Origin: Liolophura sinensis
Taxonomy: Eukaryota; Mollusca; Polyplacophora; Chitonida; Chitonidae
Direction: 5' to 3'
NCBI RefSeq assembly: GCF_032854445.1
Contig: NC_088298.1
Coordinates: 10,467,504 to 10,531,503 of the forward strand
Length of the DNA: 64,000 nt
The notes under the pieces are model-generated. The model was given only the letters and a program-made list of their open reading frames with translations. It searched no databases and was not told the DNA's origin. How positions within the stretch are numbered: position 1 is the first letter of the stretch; each line of letters starts with the position of its first letter. Made by a program: the position numbers and the translations under genes. Below, piece by piece: positions 10,006-21,792 of this stretch.

Positions 10006-12483
10006 TAGACACACAGGATTTAACTTCACTGTTATATGGACACAATGAAAACGACCAAAAAAATAAACGTGATCGTTATGGACGTGATGGACTAAATATT
10101 TTGTGACCAAAAATTTCACAACTAACAAAACATACATTGGTTATCTCGACCACGAGTATGATGAACCCAGTTTTTTGTGCTAAAAAATGTCCTGGTCGTA
10201 CCATGGATGGAAGTGACGGGGATAAACTTCGGCTCATTTGATCAACAAAATTTCATTACACTACAAAGCTACAAGCTTCCACCAAGAATAAGAAAGACAA
10301 GTGCCTGTATGCTATAGTTAAACGAACGATGTATTGAATGCCGTCATGTTCATAATTTTCAAGTTTATATAGCACTATTAAGCAGTGTGTAACCACATAA
10401 ATATACAGAAAACAGTTAGGAATCTATGCCTGGAAACAGACATTCGTATACCAGGCGTCAACTATGATTGGCGTTCCATGCCAATAATTGCAAGGCCAAT
10501 TCCAGAAAAGACAAACACAAACGATCAAAGAACTAACAGACAGTTAAATATCACAGTTAAAGACAGAGACACAAATATCCCACATTCAGTGCAAACTGGT
10601 TGTAGCTTATACATGTACACGTGTAAATAAAGCCAGAGTTTGAAAATAGAGAAGTTAAGCAAAGCACATGTTGACAGTTCAGAACCAATGGAAAACAAGT
10701 TTGTATAATGTATACATATATACATGCTTTCCTTACATGATTACGCACATGGACACATACATAGTTCAGAAGATAAAGTACAAAATGGCTATATCATAGT
10801 TAATATAAATAAGGGGTACATTCTGAAAAAGTAACGCCAAAGCAACGCGCAGGTTAAATCACACCTCAGAACCAGAGTAAAACAAGATAAATAAGGCTAG
10901 GAAATGTCAGAGCATATCTTCACACGGGTCATGATGCATTTCAGAGCCATAACACAGCACATTCCAACTGGCTGTAAAACTTTTACCGTCATTCTTCAAC
11001 CTTTTCGCATGTTTGCAAGGTATTTATTCAAGCATATTCTAAATGCAATATTCTGTGTACATTGATGCGATTCTACTTTTTGTGAACCCCTAAATTGACC
11101 ATCTCAACGTATCTAATTTTCATTTTTAAAATGTGCAAAAAATTGCACTGAAAGTTGTTCTTTCACATGCGAAAAGGTTGAGGAATTAAGGTAGCATAAG
11201 GGAAATGTGAATAATGAATAGACCACGTCTCACTGACCAAACGGCAAAAACGGCTTATTTTACACCTGCAATTCTTGACTTGATGAATATTCTTTTCTAA
11301 ACCATAACCCCCCTGGAGAAACCTATATCCATGTTTAGAGCCTTATTAATATCTCATCACTGAACAACCAGGAAAATAATTTATCAGGTACGTGAAACTG
11401 TTTTATACCCATAAAATTAAATCAGCGTGTTACACTTGGCGAATTTAGGGTGTCCACAACAAATAAAATGTTAAGTAAAACAAGTAACTGTTAATCATTG
11501 GTGTACCTACAAGCATCAACGTCTGGGTCAGTAGTGTGCATGAAGGCCACGTGCCTTTTGACAGAACGGCACGCACAGAGTGTTTCTTGGGCACTTAGCC
11601 GCCGTCTCTCTGAATTGTCGCAGCGTAAAGGTTTATTTCCAGCACAGAATTTCGTAACCTCAGGACTAATTCTCTGTAATTCTGTTATCATCTACAGAGG
11701 CCACACAATGTACCTCTATTTTCTTGGCATTCGCCACCTTGCAACTAAGAGTTGTACTCTATCATTTATAATCGTGTAGACTTTTCAATGGTGAAACTTA
11801 AGATTATCAGCAAAATCGCCGACAATGTAGTAGGTTGAAAGGACAAGGCTCTGCAGTCTTCCACCTAAATGATCAATAGCATTGGTGACAAAACTTTAGC
11901 ACCAAAGTAAAGCAATGCTTGGGTCCAAAAATACTGTCCAGTGCATAATTTATGAATGAGGAAGCTGTTGCTCCATCGCCACGGAAGGCCACTCTTTCGT
12001 TCGCCTGACAAACCAAAGCAACTTCTTGTCAAGTCCAGCGTCCTCTTTTTACGCGATGACCTCCATCCTTTAACATATGAGTTTATTTAGAGGACCTAAC
12101 AGATGTGCGTATATGTACAACTTAAACGTCAGGGAAATCAGTCATCTTAGTCTGAATATTCGTGCCTTACATTAAGGCAAGGTGTGCCAAGATAGGATCA
12201 TTTTTCTGTAAAAAGTATAGCATATTCGCAAAGCAGTAAATTGATATGAAACCAATAAGAAAGACAGACGGATAGTTTATACAGTACTGTTGTCAAAAGC
12301 ATCCATACAATCCAAGACCTTACCTTCATCTTCTTATCCAATAAAGAACTCTCTGAGAGCACACAATGGATATGAATGTAATTATGGAATTTTCTGAAGT
12401 ATATATAGTACAAGCATTAAATAACACCTTCGTCTAGGTTTACGTGTGGCAGACCCACTAAGTATTGTTTAAAGGTGCCATTT
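10006..12483. other. Gene-poor interval
   Basis: No homology recognised on either strand. Two oppositely placed ORFs at 11491-11779 overlap each other and lack recognisable domains. Several AT-rich stretches occur, with a tatacatatatacatg palindrome near 10708. Confidence 0.3.
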
Positions 12484-12556
12484 AAATGAATGAATGAATT
12501 ATTATGGCTTAGCGCCACATCGGCAATATTTCAACCATCTCGTGGCGGGCGAAAAT
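12484..12556 (-). mobile_element. LINE/SINE tail fragment (gccacatcggcaatatttc type)
   Basis: tgaatgaatgaattattatg followed by 'gcgccacatcggcaatatttc' and 'ccatctcgtgg'. It is the reverse complement of the tail that ends the LINE copies at 35585-35790, 36740-36900 and 48420-48600. Confidence 0.7.
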
Positions 12557-12787
12557 GTGCCATTTAAATGACTGAGTAAAAGACACTGTAATAAAACCGT
12601 TACTTATCCGGTAAACGACTATGGAAATCTTAGCCGTTTGTTTGAACGTTTAAGACCTATTTACAGGGATTTGTCCACACTATATCAGTTAAGAATGGGT
12701 CAAGCGACAGAGCCAGCTGCAAGATTACTGCTATCAGATAACATGTACAAGTACAGGAGAGGCCTAGATCAGTGTCTAACATGTACG

Positions 12788-12975
12788 TATGCTTGTGGTT
12801 TTATGTCGTACTCAACATTTTTTCAGTCATATGGCGACGAGGAGTGTGTGTACATATGTTGTATCTTCTTGTGGCAGGGGAAGTACACGCTGAAAAAGTC
12901 CTGCCGCCACTGAATTAGCATGCCGCAAACACCAAAGAGGACACCCTCCCCAGTCACATTATACTGACACCGAAA
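12788..12975 (-). mobile_element. SINE type B, partial
   Basis: 'gtcgtactcaacattttttc' / 'agtcatatggcgacgagg' / 'cttgtggcagggg' / 'ccgccactgaattagcatgccg' / 'cccagtcacattatactga' match the reverse of the type B element. The 91-residue ORF across it is a by-product. Confidence 0.65.
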
Positions 12976-13125
12976 CAAAGAATATTTTTTCCGTTGTCTA
13001 ACCTGTCAGTGCTGAGTACCAAGCGACACAGCAACAGGCGTGTTTCTGTTAAATTGCACTTAACACCACTACTTTTTAAAAAAAAAATAAATTCTGCTTA
13101 TATTATGGGGATAACGAGACTTATA

Positions 13126-13235
13126 ATTAAATAAACGATTACGGCTTACCACCACGTTTGCAGTATTTCAGCCATATCGTGATGAGGACATGTTTAAACC
13201 AAGGGCGAAGATGGTTTTCAATGCGGTGATAAGAA
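13126..13235 (-). mobile_element. LINE/SINE tail fragment
   Basis: 'attacggcttaccaccacgttt' then 'gcagtatttcagccatatcg': a diverged copy of the LINE tail in reverse. Confidence 0.5.
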
Positions 13236-13562
13236 CGTTTAAAACCGAAGAAAGGCCCACAATTTTTGAATGAGTTTAAATAAAGTAAACATTCGGATAA
13301 AACCTTTTGAAATGTATGTATGAAAAATTCTGTTTTTTATTTTCTTAATTCTTGCCCACAACCACGTTCACATGGTGCGATTTGTCGAATTCGATTAGCC
13401 GAATAAAAACAAGATGAACATACAAAATTCTGCAAATCGCAACATGTGAACGCAGCTTATCAAATGGGCTTTGTCCGTTGTTGGTTCAACTACTGGAATT
13501 CGATTGATACGACCTTTCAAACCGTGTGGGCACCGCTTAACGTCATACTCGAGGTTTTCTTA

Positions 13563-13607
<45 letters not shown>
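13563..13607. repeat. (TA)n microsatellite
   Basis: About 44 bp of uninterrupted TA. It lies at the 3'-truncated edge of the LINE fragment that follows. Confidence 0.95.
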
Positions 13608-13619
13608 AGGAACGATGTT

Positions 13620-16130
13620 AAAACATAGCTCGGCGTTTTACGGTCCTTTATGGCTTTACGACCATCCTTATAATACCAGGGTTTACTTTTCAATTTCGGA
13701 TTTGTCAAGGTTTTACGCATAGTTCTGTCAACACCTATGAGGACAAGTTCATTCAACTTTACTGTTGGATCATCTCGAGCATTGGGACTCTGTAGTGTTA
13801 TATCACAGAAAATCATCTCAAACGCGACCCAATCTGTTTTATCAAACTTCCACCTAGCTACACGTTCTATTAGAAGTGAGATGCTCTAGGATAATAGGAA
13901 AATCGTTGCCACCACAAAGATCACCATACACCTTCCAAAAAAAAATCGAAGCCTCCGTGGCTCTGTCGGTTAGCGCGCTAGCGCAGCGTATTGACCCAGA
14001 AGCCTCTCACCAATGCGGTCGCTGTGAGTTTAAGACTAGTTAGATCAACCTCAGAGTAAGCTCCATTACCTGGATGTAAATAGGTATCAGAACCATCATT
14101 AAAATAGCACAGTCCATCAGAAGATAAAAAGTCTTCTAGTTCGTTCAAACTTATCATTTATATTATTACTGCCCGATAAGGGGTTATGGGAATTAAAATC
14201 TCCCATCATTATAAAAGGCTTTGGTAATTGTACTTTTAAATTATGTAACTGAGAGGCTGACAAAGGGGAATGTGGAGCAATATAAACCGAACATAAAGTA
14301 ATTGTGTTGGAGAGCGAAACACGAACGACCACAGCCTGAAGCTCTGTTTTCAAAATAACAGGACTGAAATGTTATTAAGGATGAAGACAGGGGAGCCGCC
14401 GATAGGTCTCTCCTCTTCACTACAGTAGGTATTGTAAAGTGAATAATTTGTGAGTTATTTTACCTTTGTCAGATGAATTCAGGTGAGTTTCCTGGTGACA
14501 AAGGGCAATAGGATTTAATGATAGGACTAGCGGTGTTATTTCAATAAAATTTACCTTAAAATCTCGACAATTCCGCTGTATAATTTTATCATATGGAGGA
14601 ATATAAGCGTCATGTCCGACATTCGTATTCCAGTCGAAGTCAGTAAGGGGCGTTCCAAGCTTTGAAGATTTATCTTTATGTTTGAACCAATTATTACCAC
14701 TTTCAGGTTCAGTTTTGGACTTATTTTTGGCATCATTATTTTTAGAGGGATTGTTTTTGGGTTTATGAGCTCTTTCGGTACTTATTTCTGGTTTTGTCCG
14801 TTTTATTGAAGGACTCTGGCTTGAGAAAAAATCAAGCGCAGGTTGAGCCGAACTATTTTTGTTGTTTCCAATGGACCAAGTCAATGAAGTTTGGGTAGCA
14901 ACAGATGCTAATTGCTTGAACAGGTTGACAAGTGAAGTACGTACAGTAGAATTTGAGGGTGAGACTAATTTGCAGGCTTCCTGATAAGATATATTGTTTA
15001 GACTTTTATATTGATTATTTGTTTTTCTGTAACGAAAAGTGGACACTCCCTAGGGGAGGTCATGTGATCTCCCCCCGATATCGCAGCACTTAACTGAGCT
15101 GCAATAGTCGAAAGCATCATGACCTTCACTGTCGAATCGGAAACAAACGAGTTTATTCATTGTCCCTTGCAGTGACAAAAGTTTTGGCAAGTAAAACAAC
15201 GTGTCGTATTAGGGATATATAAATCCGTTTAGGGGCCAATGTAGATATCCGAAGGAAGGGAGATAGTGTTGAACGTCAACAGGTATGTATTAAGTTTAAG
15301 AATGTTACCAGATTTCTTCGTAGGGAAACGTTTCACTCCGGTAACACCCTGTGGTTTCAATGCTGAGTATTTTCTCTTCGGATAATTCAATGATGTCGCC
15401 ATCTCTATCACATATGATTCCCGGACAGCTGTTCAGGGAATTGTCGGGGGATGCAAAACCCGGTATATTGGAAATTTTATTTGAATGACAATAAATTTTT
15501 TAATTGTTGCTTCCTGAAACATTCAATACGAATGTCTCTGGATTTTAACTTTTTAACGTTTTATAATGTTCCAGATCCGACCTGCAGATCACTTTTTAGA
15601 AGAAACGGGTAACATTTGGAGGCCGGCTTTTGTTCACTCTTAGTTGAGAGAACAATGAAAGCCAACCAACTGATCCATTATCAAATGAGTCTGATAAAGA
15701 TGATGCAAACTCATTCCCCACAACGAGTTCCTCCATCTCCCACCCATTGAACAAGGTCACACATCAGACACGTACTCATCGATTGACCCATGAGCCACCG
15801 CCTCAAATCGCGGTCCCGCAAACGAAAGTTGAGACATAACAGGTATTTTCTAAGGAGTGATGATGGAGAAATTTTGGGACCACGTGACGAAGCCGATTGA
15901 CCGGACCGGGTCTCCCGTCTCTCTCCAAGTAAAGGCCAAAGTGAAGTGTTAGGCATTAGAATCTCGCAAGACCAACAAGCCCTCAGCCATCCCGTCCCCA
16001 CAGGTTACGGTTCGCTGCCCAGTTCCCTCTCACACAACCACATGGGAGAGCTGTAGGTTAATCGCCTTTTACGACAAGCTTGTCTAGAGCGTTAAGGTCC
16101 TATTCTTTGCACCCTTGAGACCCCACGTGG

Positions 16131-16135
<5 letters not shown>
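13620..16135 (-). mobile_element. LINE (gag + endonuclease), truncated copy 1
   Basis: Read on the minus strand it begins near 16135 with the 5' UTR motif cacgtggggtctc and continues through a gag-like ORF1 around 15411-14420. ORF1 has a CCHC-like knuckle region near 15120 (CFRFDSEGHD) and the conserved NNISYQEACKL block. ORF2 then starts: IIQRNCRDFKVNF and CHQETHL are the endonuclease N-terminus, and MGDFNSHN (near 14210) is its catalytic block. It is cut off near 13620 after PWYYKDGRKAIKDRK, the linker before the reverse transcriptase. Stops and frameshifts separate the pieces, so it is dead. The family also has RNase H (see 34515), which suggests an I/Nimb-like LINE. Confidence 0.8.
13950..14035 (+). 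mobile_element. SINE type A head fragment
   Basis: Only the tRNA-like head: 'gcctccgtggctctgtcggt' (A box), 'gcgctagcgcagcg' and 'accaatgcggtcgctgtgag' up to the B box region. It lies inside the LINE fragment, so it inserted later or was carried with a rearrangement. Confidence 0.75.

Positions 16136-16179
<44 letters not shown>
16133..16179. repeat. (AT)n microsatellite
   Basis: About 46 bp of AT directly at the 5' end of LINE copy 1, mirroring the TA tract at its other end. Confidence 0.95.
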
Positions 16180-16181
<2 letters not shown>

Positions 16182-16847
16182 GATGGTAATGTTCTGTTGG
16201 ACTCCAAATCTCGTTAGTAGCATTTTAATGGGTTTCATTGGTTATTATATTACTTGATGGGGAGAAAGATACGAATACCGGCTACTTCATTCGTTTAAAA
16301 AGGGCAGGTGTCCCCCAGGGCGCTGTTCACATTATGGTATCATCAGACTTCACCTTTTGAATAACATTTCTTTGGGTATAACTGCAGAAAAACTGTAGAA
16401 CAGTAATGAATGAAAATCCACTAGCAACAAATCTGTTTATTCTGAAATAAATAATGTAATACAAGTTAATAAAAGTTAGAAATACCTTTTGCAATAACTG
16501 ATATGTACAAGTAAATTGCTCTTCCCTTGAGAAACACTGTAAAGGCTCTTTGTATTTTTTTTTTTATTTTCCAGAAGCTCTGTTCTTAATCCTGCATGAC
16601 GTTGTATTATTGGTAAGCAACAATGTTGTTTACTTCTTTCGCTAATTGGTGTCGTGTTATTTTGACACCAGAACACAAAAGGTTGATTTCCATTAACTTT
16701 TAGAGAAATGGACTAGTACGTTGACAGAACTTGTTCCAAATATCATACAATAAAATATGTTCAATTCATACACTCTAAAGCATTCAACACTCGAATTTAG
16801 TGCATACACTGCAAAAAGAATACGCTGTATACATTAATATTCACACA
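16180..16847. other. 3' flank of LRR paralogue C
   Basis: Contains the probable 3' UTR of the gene at 16848 (minus strand). A reverse AATAAA (tttatt) at 16436-16441 is a candidate polyadenylation signal. No other gene seen. Confidence 0.35.
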
Positions 16848-18044
16848 TCACCCAATGGGCTGTCCCTCGCAGGTGACATTCAATGACGATACATAGTTGA
16901 TGATGTTTCGTTTTCGGTCTTCACATGTTCCAAAGACGTCTACCTTCCCGGAACTGAAGGCATCCCAACCATGGAGCCAGGCAAGAGCACACGTGCATTT
17001 AATTGGATTTAAGCTAACCGCAATGCGTAGAGCCTTAAATCGATGTATACATTTTGGCACGGTTGTCAGTTTTGCGTTAAAGATATTAAGATGATATAAT
17101 TTTGGATTATTTTCAAAAACATTGTCTGCAATGGAGGAAATCGGATTGGAAGACAGATCGAGAGTGTCTAAAGACAGCAGTCCGAGGAACGAGTGAGCTC
17201 GTACACTTGTAAGTAGATTGCTATTCAACTTCAGTGTTCGAAGAAGCCTAAATTTAGCAAATACTGGGCGAAGTTCAGCAATGTTGTTATGTCCTAAATC
17301 AAGAAATGCTAGACTTGAAGGAAACATGTCGCTTTGAATGCTTGTAAGGGCATTGTGTCCAAGTTTTAGACGTTTTAAGGAAGGGAATAACTCCGACAAA
17401 TTGGGGAATCTCGCTAGGTCTATGACATTTAGAGTCAGTTCTTCCACGCTTCTCATGGGCTGGTTACATTTGGGAAAAGGCGACACCCCAGATGAGAAAG
17501 ACAGGTTGTACATGTATAACTCTGTCAAGCTTTTCAGACTACATATTCCATCCAGGGATTCATTAAACGTTCCATATGCCATATGCAAGAGCTTCAAAGA
17601 ATCCAGTCTGTCTGCAACCGTTGGCAACAAGGGAATGTCTATCGTCAATCTCCTCAGATTTTTCAGAGCAACTAGGGCCCTCGGGGACGCCGTGAGTTGT
17701 GTACGAGTGATGTCCAAATCTACTGTGTAATTTTGCACACCGTCAAAAGCCAAGTCATCCACAAAGTTAATAGGGTTTGAACGCAGAACAATGCTCAGTG
17801 TGTGATCCACAGAAACATTGGCAAAGGCAAATGCTTCCACTCGTTGAATGTGATTATTGCTTAGATCGACCTGTGGGACAGAGTTTCCGTACGGATCAAA
17901 GACGGGGACCGTCGTCAAATTTCGGAAGTAGCAGTGAAGTCCAGTTATATAGCACTCACAGGGATGTGCCGCTATGCATCGGTAAGGTGCCGCCATACTG
18001 GAGGCGGTATTGACTGCCAGGGTATACAACACAATCACTACAAT
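16848..18044 (-). CDS. Secreted leucine-rich-repeat protein, main exon (paralogue C)
   Basis: An intact exon of 399 codons including TGA, opened by a TTTTTCGTTTCAG|ATTGTAG acceptor in phase 0. Order: hydrophobic signal core (IVVIVLYTLAV), LRRNT (C..HPCECYITGLHC), LRRs with the family block NFVDDLAFDGVQNYTVDLD, a less regular middle with CSLKSL and FPKCNQPM (a conserved extra cysteine pair), canonical LRRs (LDLGHNNIAEL), and LRRCT (NPIKCTCALAWLHGWDAF ... C ... CEGQPIG). No membrane anchor. It is closest to paralogue E at 28563, with which it shares long blocks, but keeps one LRR that E has lost. Extracellular; ligand unknown. Confidence 0.88.
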   Translation of the reverse strand: MVVIVLYTLAVNTASSMAAPYRCIAAHPCECYITGLHCYFRNLTTVPVFDPYGNSVPQVDLSNNHIQRVEAFAFANVSVDHTLSIVLRSNPINFVDDLAFDGVQNYTVDLDITRTQLTASPRALVALKNLRRLTIDIPLLPTVADRLDSLKLLHMAYGTFNESLDGICSLKSLTELYMYNLSFSSGVSPFPKCNQPMRSVEELTLNVIDLARFPNLSELFPSLKRLKLGHNALTSIQSDMFPSSLAFLDLGHNNIAELRPVFAKFRLLRTLKLNSNLLTSVRAHSFLGLLSLDTLDLSSNPISSIADNVFENNPKLYHLNIFNAKLTTVPKCIHRFKALRIAVSLNPIKCTCALAWLHGWDAFSSGKVDVFGTCEDRKRNIINYVSSLNVTCEGQPIG

Positions 18045-18152
18045 CTGAAACGAAAAACAAACTCTTGGAAAGCGGATCATCTGCATATGATGACAATCCA
18101 ACACTTTATTTTCCCAAAGTATTCGTAAATTGTCCCAAGAGCAGAATTATAC

Positions 18153-18164
18153 CTTGTAAAACAT
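18153..18164 (-). CDS. Candidate tiny first exon of LRR paralogue C
   Basis: ATG plus three codons ending AAG|GTATAA, phase 0. It would give the signal peptide MFYK-IVVIVLYTLAV. A second possibility is ATG GAA ACA ATA|GTACCA near 18418, which would match the ME- start of the two clearer paralogues but has a weaker donor. Confidence 0.4.
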
Positions 18165-18667
18165 TACTATCTTTGAAAACAAAATAAACAAGTCCCACGT
18201 TGTCGAAAATGACAAACTGGGAATATTTCCGAACTGTCAAAGCTACGCAATTTCCAACAAAATAGCTACTTATGCAATAACTGGTGTCACCGATCACCCG
18301 AAAATGAATCACAGACAAAACCCAATGTCTCTCAATGCACTTAGCAAACACCGCTTTGTATTCGGTCGCTCACTCTACAACAAAATGGGACGGCTGACGA
18401 TGGTACTATTGTTTCCATTAGTCATTCTGGATAATCTTAATTAGCCCTCCGTGTAAGATTTGTGATCTCTGTCAGCATAGGATATAGACAGAAGATTATT
18501 TGACTCAGCACGAGGAGGGTAGCGCCTGTGTTGGTCTTTTATTAATCGGTGTTTCGCACCTACTCAAGACAACTCAAGTAACTTTGTAAGCACTAAGATT
18601 GGTGGACGACGGTAATCGGAGTGCCTTTAAGTTTAGTGACGTTGCAGAATGCAGTTACTTTATAATG

Positions 18668-19417
18668 TTGTTATGTGCACGACTGCCGTCAGTTTCTAAA
18701 TATAGCTTGCCACTGTTTACATATGCTAAGTTCAGGGAGTGCTGTCTGCCTCTACCTTAGAATATTCCAGAATGCGCTCAGTTCGGTGCCTGTTTGTTTA
18801 CATCAAGTTTTCAGGAATTTTCTTATTCTGGACAATTCCACCAGGCTATATAAGAAATATGAAAGCAGGGGAGAACAGAGAGACGGAGAGAACGGAGAAA
18901 GGAGAATTATTGAGAGTTTGGATGCTTTTGCTGTGTATTACTTTAGTAGGCCTTTTGTGCTGAATTTTGGTGTCTGTATAGCCTCTGGCTTTGTTATATC
19001 CTATCTCCACCGAGCACTTGTTCAGTCTGAACTTGTATGTTTAATTTGTGCTCTTGTATACACAGTGCCTATTAGTACACGGACCCTGTCTGTGGAATTT
19101 TGTGTATATTTCGTCATACACTCAGTTATACTGTGGATTTTCCCTCTTGTGAATTTGCCTCTGAGCATTTATGCCTGTGTGATATATATATATATATATA
19201 TTGTGGAATATATGCGTCCGTTTGGACTTGACACCGTAAGTATTTTAGTATTTGTATAGATACTGATATCCTTTCTTGTTAAACTTAAGTACTTTAGTAT
19301 TTGTATAAGTCTTATTATCTGTTCTTGTTAAGCTAATAAATTGTTGTAAAATAAAATCTGCTGGTTTTGGTTACTTTTTTGTGCGGCTAAACTGTCGTGT
19401 ATTTCGAACAAGCCATC
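18668..19417 (+). mobile_element. Possible solo LTR or similar inserted element
   Basis: A TATA box (ggctatataaga, 18843-18854) is followed by purine-rich transcribed-looking DNA and, about 480 bp later, by AATAAA signals and 'ctgctggttttggtt'. This is an LTR-like order of signals. A 9-bp repeat 'ctttataat' sits at both edges (near 18659 and 19419), as a target duplication might. Ends are not clearly TG...CA. An ORF of 194 codons crosses it without recognisable domains. A ~48-bp imperfect tandem duplication is seen at 19233-19335. Confidence 0.3.
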
Positions 19418-19839
19418 TCTTTATAATACAGACAGTTTGGGTCGTAACAATGTGTACACATAAGTTTTCTCATTATAGCGCTTATTTGTTTGAACGCAGG
19501 CACACAGATATACGCTTGATATTATGGATACATCCCTTCCCCGTGATAGGTTTCATCCAGAATTCACACAGCCTTGTGTCCAGTAAAATACTTTTCAAAT
19601 AAACATAATCAATCCAGTTACCTTACGGTTTTCCATGCTGAGGATTTTCTGACCAGCCACCATCTCAGTCTGTTATAATTCCGGATATTAGGTGAATCTG
19701 AAGATAGTAACATGTGTAGACAGACAGGAGATAAAAACGAAATGCTGTTTAAACTGGGGTGATGAACTCACCAAAGATAAGATAATGCTGTTCGTACCAG
19801 GTGTCTAATTCTAACGAAGCCGTATAATATCACCGTCAT

Positions 19840-20117
19840 GGGGGCCTCCGTGGCTCAGTCGGTTAGCCCGCTACCGCAGCGTAATGACCCAGGAGCCTCT
19901 CACCAATGCGGTCGCTGTGAGTTCAAGTCCAGCTCATGCTGGTTTCCTCTCCGGCCGTAAGTGGGAAGGTCTGTCAGCAACCTGCGGATGGTCGTGGGTT
20001 TCCCCCGGGCACTGCCCGGTTTCCCTCCACCATAATGCTTGCCGCCGTCGTATAAGTGAAATATTCTTGAGTACGGCGTAAAACACCCAATCAAATAAAT
20101 AAATAAATAAATAAATA
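19840..20117 (+). mobile_element. SINE type A, full length
   Basis: Best copy in the window. tRNA-like head with A box (tggctcagtcgg) and B box (gttcaagtcc near 19921), body 'ggatggtcgtgggtttcccc' and 'ccaccataatgcttgccgcc', tail 'gagtacggcgtaaaacaccc' and a terminal (aaat)n run. RNA polymerase III promoter elements make it look like a once-mobile SINE. Confidence 0.9.
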
Positions 20118-20304
20118 TCACCGTCATGTGATACATGAAATCGGCGAAATCACGCCTCTAACAATTCACACACACACTTAAGCAAAATTAGCTAAACGAA
20201 ATGCACTAATGATCATTGCAATGTATTGCTCTGCCGAAACCCAGCAGGTTGTCCCCTCACAGTAGACAGGCATTAATGATTATCTCATGTTTGTATTCAC
20301 ATGT

Positions 20305-20467
20305 TCCGGAACCCGGGGAGAGACCGGCGGAAACCCACGACCATCCGCAGGTTGTTGCCCTTCCCACGTACAGCTTGAGAGGAAGCCAGCGTGAGCTGGA
20401 CTTGGTGAAAGACTCCTGGGTCATTATGCTGCGCTATCGCGCTAACCAACTGAGCAACGGAGGCCCT
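20305..20467 (-). mobile_element. SINE type A, head half
   Basis: Reverse orientation: 'gaaacccacgaccatccgca', 'gaggaagccagcgtgagctgg' and the head 'gctaaccaactgagcaacgg'. The tail half is lost. It abuts an LRR relic on its right. Confidence 0.85.
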
Positions 20468-20585
20468 TTGGCTGGTTTAAAGCTAATTACCATGTGTGAA
20501 GTCTCAAGTTGATGGATTTTTTTGTGGCACAGTTGTCAGCTTTTACATTAAGTGGATTGAGATGACACAACTTTGTTTTTCTTTT
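20465..20585 (-). pseudogene. LRR gene relic (C-terminal fragment)
   Basis: About 120 bp closely resembles 17003-17105 of paralogue C, i.e. the last LRR and the start of the LRRCT: 'ttaaagctaattaccatgtg', 'gtggcacagttgtcagcttt', 'gattgagatgacacaacttt'. No intact frame. It is joined directly to a SINE, so the rest may have been removed by that insertion or a later deletion. Confidence 0.65.
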
Positions 20586-20639
20586 GTGGTGTTACAGCTG
20601 TTATGAGATTGCTGTTCGAGTGCCGTGGCCAATGAAACT

Positions 20640-21208
20640 CAGATAAGAAAAATCTATACAGTTAAAACTCGAAAACCACAATATTTTAAAAGTAGCATAT
20701 CTAGAAAACTGTATGTAGATAATTTTTATCTCTAAATATTTGTGAAAATTAAAAATGTATATTATATGATATAGACAAACAGGTCAAATATTTTGACGAT
20801 ACGACATCTCGTTAACACTACTTGATCGCTATGAGACATACCGTGAGTATACAAATTAATGCCAATGACAGGGCGAACACTATGCAATGTATTATGGACC
20901 TGAAGGTCACACTCATCCTGCCAAATGCGACGACTATATTTAAGAATGTTCGATCGAAAATCAGCATACGGAACTTTAGCTTTTCGTATGGACTTATCTA
21001 GGGCAACCTTTGCCTACATGTCTGAGCGACTGAGTCTCTATGGATACTAAAATGACTGGATATCCATAAGAATATAACATCTTTACCTCTATTAATTAGT
21101 TTTCTATGTAAGGCTAACATTTTAAGTATCAATGATTTTTTAAATTTGTTTTAAGGTGTATTGCCAAAAGGCAGTACAGCGAGTCAGTACCTGTCATTGA
21201 CTTCTAAT
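20640..21208. other. No feature recognised
   Basis: AT-rich; no coding or repeat similarity seen. Confidence 0.3.
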
Positions 21209-21382
21209 CACACCCAGAAAAAACATATGGTAAGGCCATGAGTATAGCCCTGGCCTCTGCAGAGAAGATTGTGGAAGAGTATGGGAGACGAAAGGCACAC
21301 CCAGAAAAAACATATGGTAAGGCCATGAGTATAGCCCTGGCCTCTGCAGAGAAGATTGTGGAAGAGTACGGGAGACGAAAGG
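21209..21382. repeat. Near-perfect 87-bp direct tandem duplication
   Basis: Two head-to-tail 87-bp copies (first from 21209, second from 21296) differ at one visible base, tatggg versus tacggg. In one plus-strand frame both copies are open and read HPEKTYGKAMSIALASAEK..., 29 residues per unit, and the single change is silent (Tyr). An upstream in-frame TAA at 21205 and a TAG after the second copy limit the frame. Confidence 0.9.
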
Positions 21383-21792
21383 AGACTCGCTGTTCTTAGA
21401 CACTCACAGACGCAACTCTGTCCCCATCTTTTGACCCATTAGTATATATAAATGTATAATCCGCTTACTTAGTCTTAATTTCAGCAAAACCTTGCTGAAT
21501 TATAAGAGGATTTGTATTGAATTTATTATGTTTACGTAAATTAAATTTTAGTTTAGGTTGTGAAAGAAGCTAGGGAGGTGACCCCGGAAAAGACACTGCA
21601 ACTGTTTCCTCTAGCTTGGTGTTAGCTCCCGCAATATGTTCCCGTATACAAAGGGCGAACAAGGGGATCTTGCTAGGACATTTATTAAATTTATCTACAT
21701 ACGATGGATTGAAAACACAGTCGTCGGCAGGGTTTGTTGAACAAGCTTTAAGCTTTCTAGCATATTCAAGGCTCAGTTTAATACGTCGGTTA

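Noticed and set aside
11491-11779. Overlapping ORFs on opposite strands
   Set aside because: Neither has recognisable domains or splice framing; mutual overlap suggests chance.
18675-19259. 194-codon plus-strand ORF as a gene
   Set aside because: No recognisable domain, crosses a TA repeat (IYIYIYI), and overlaps LTR-like signals.
19840-19932. tRNA gene
   Set aside because: A and B boxes are present but they form the head of a multicopy SINE with a conserved body and tail; no credible anticodon arm and acceptor stem.
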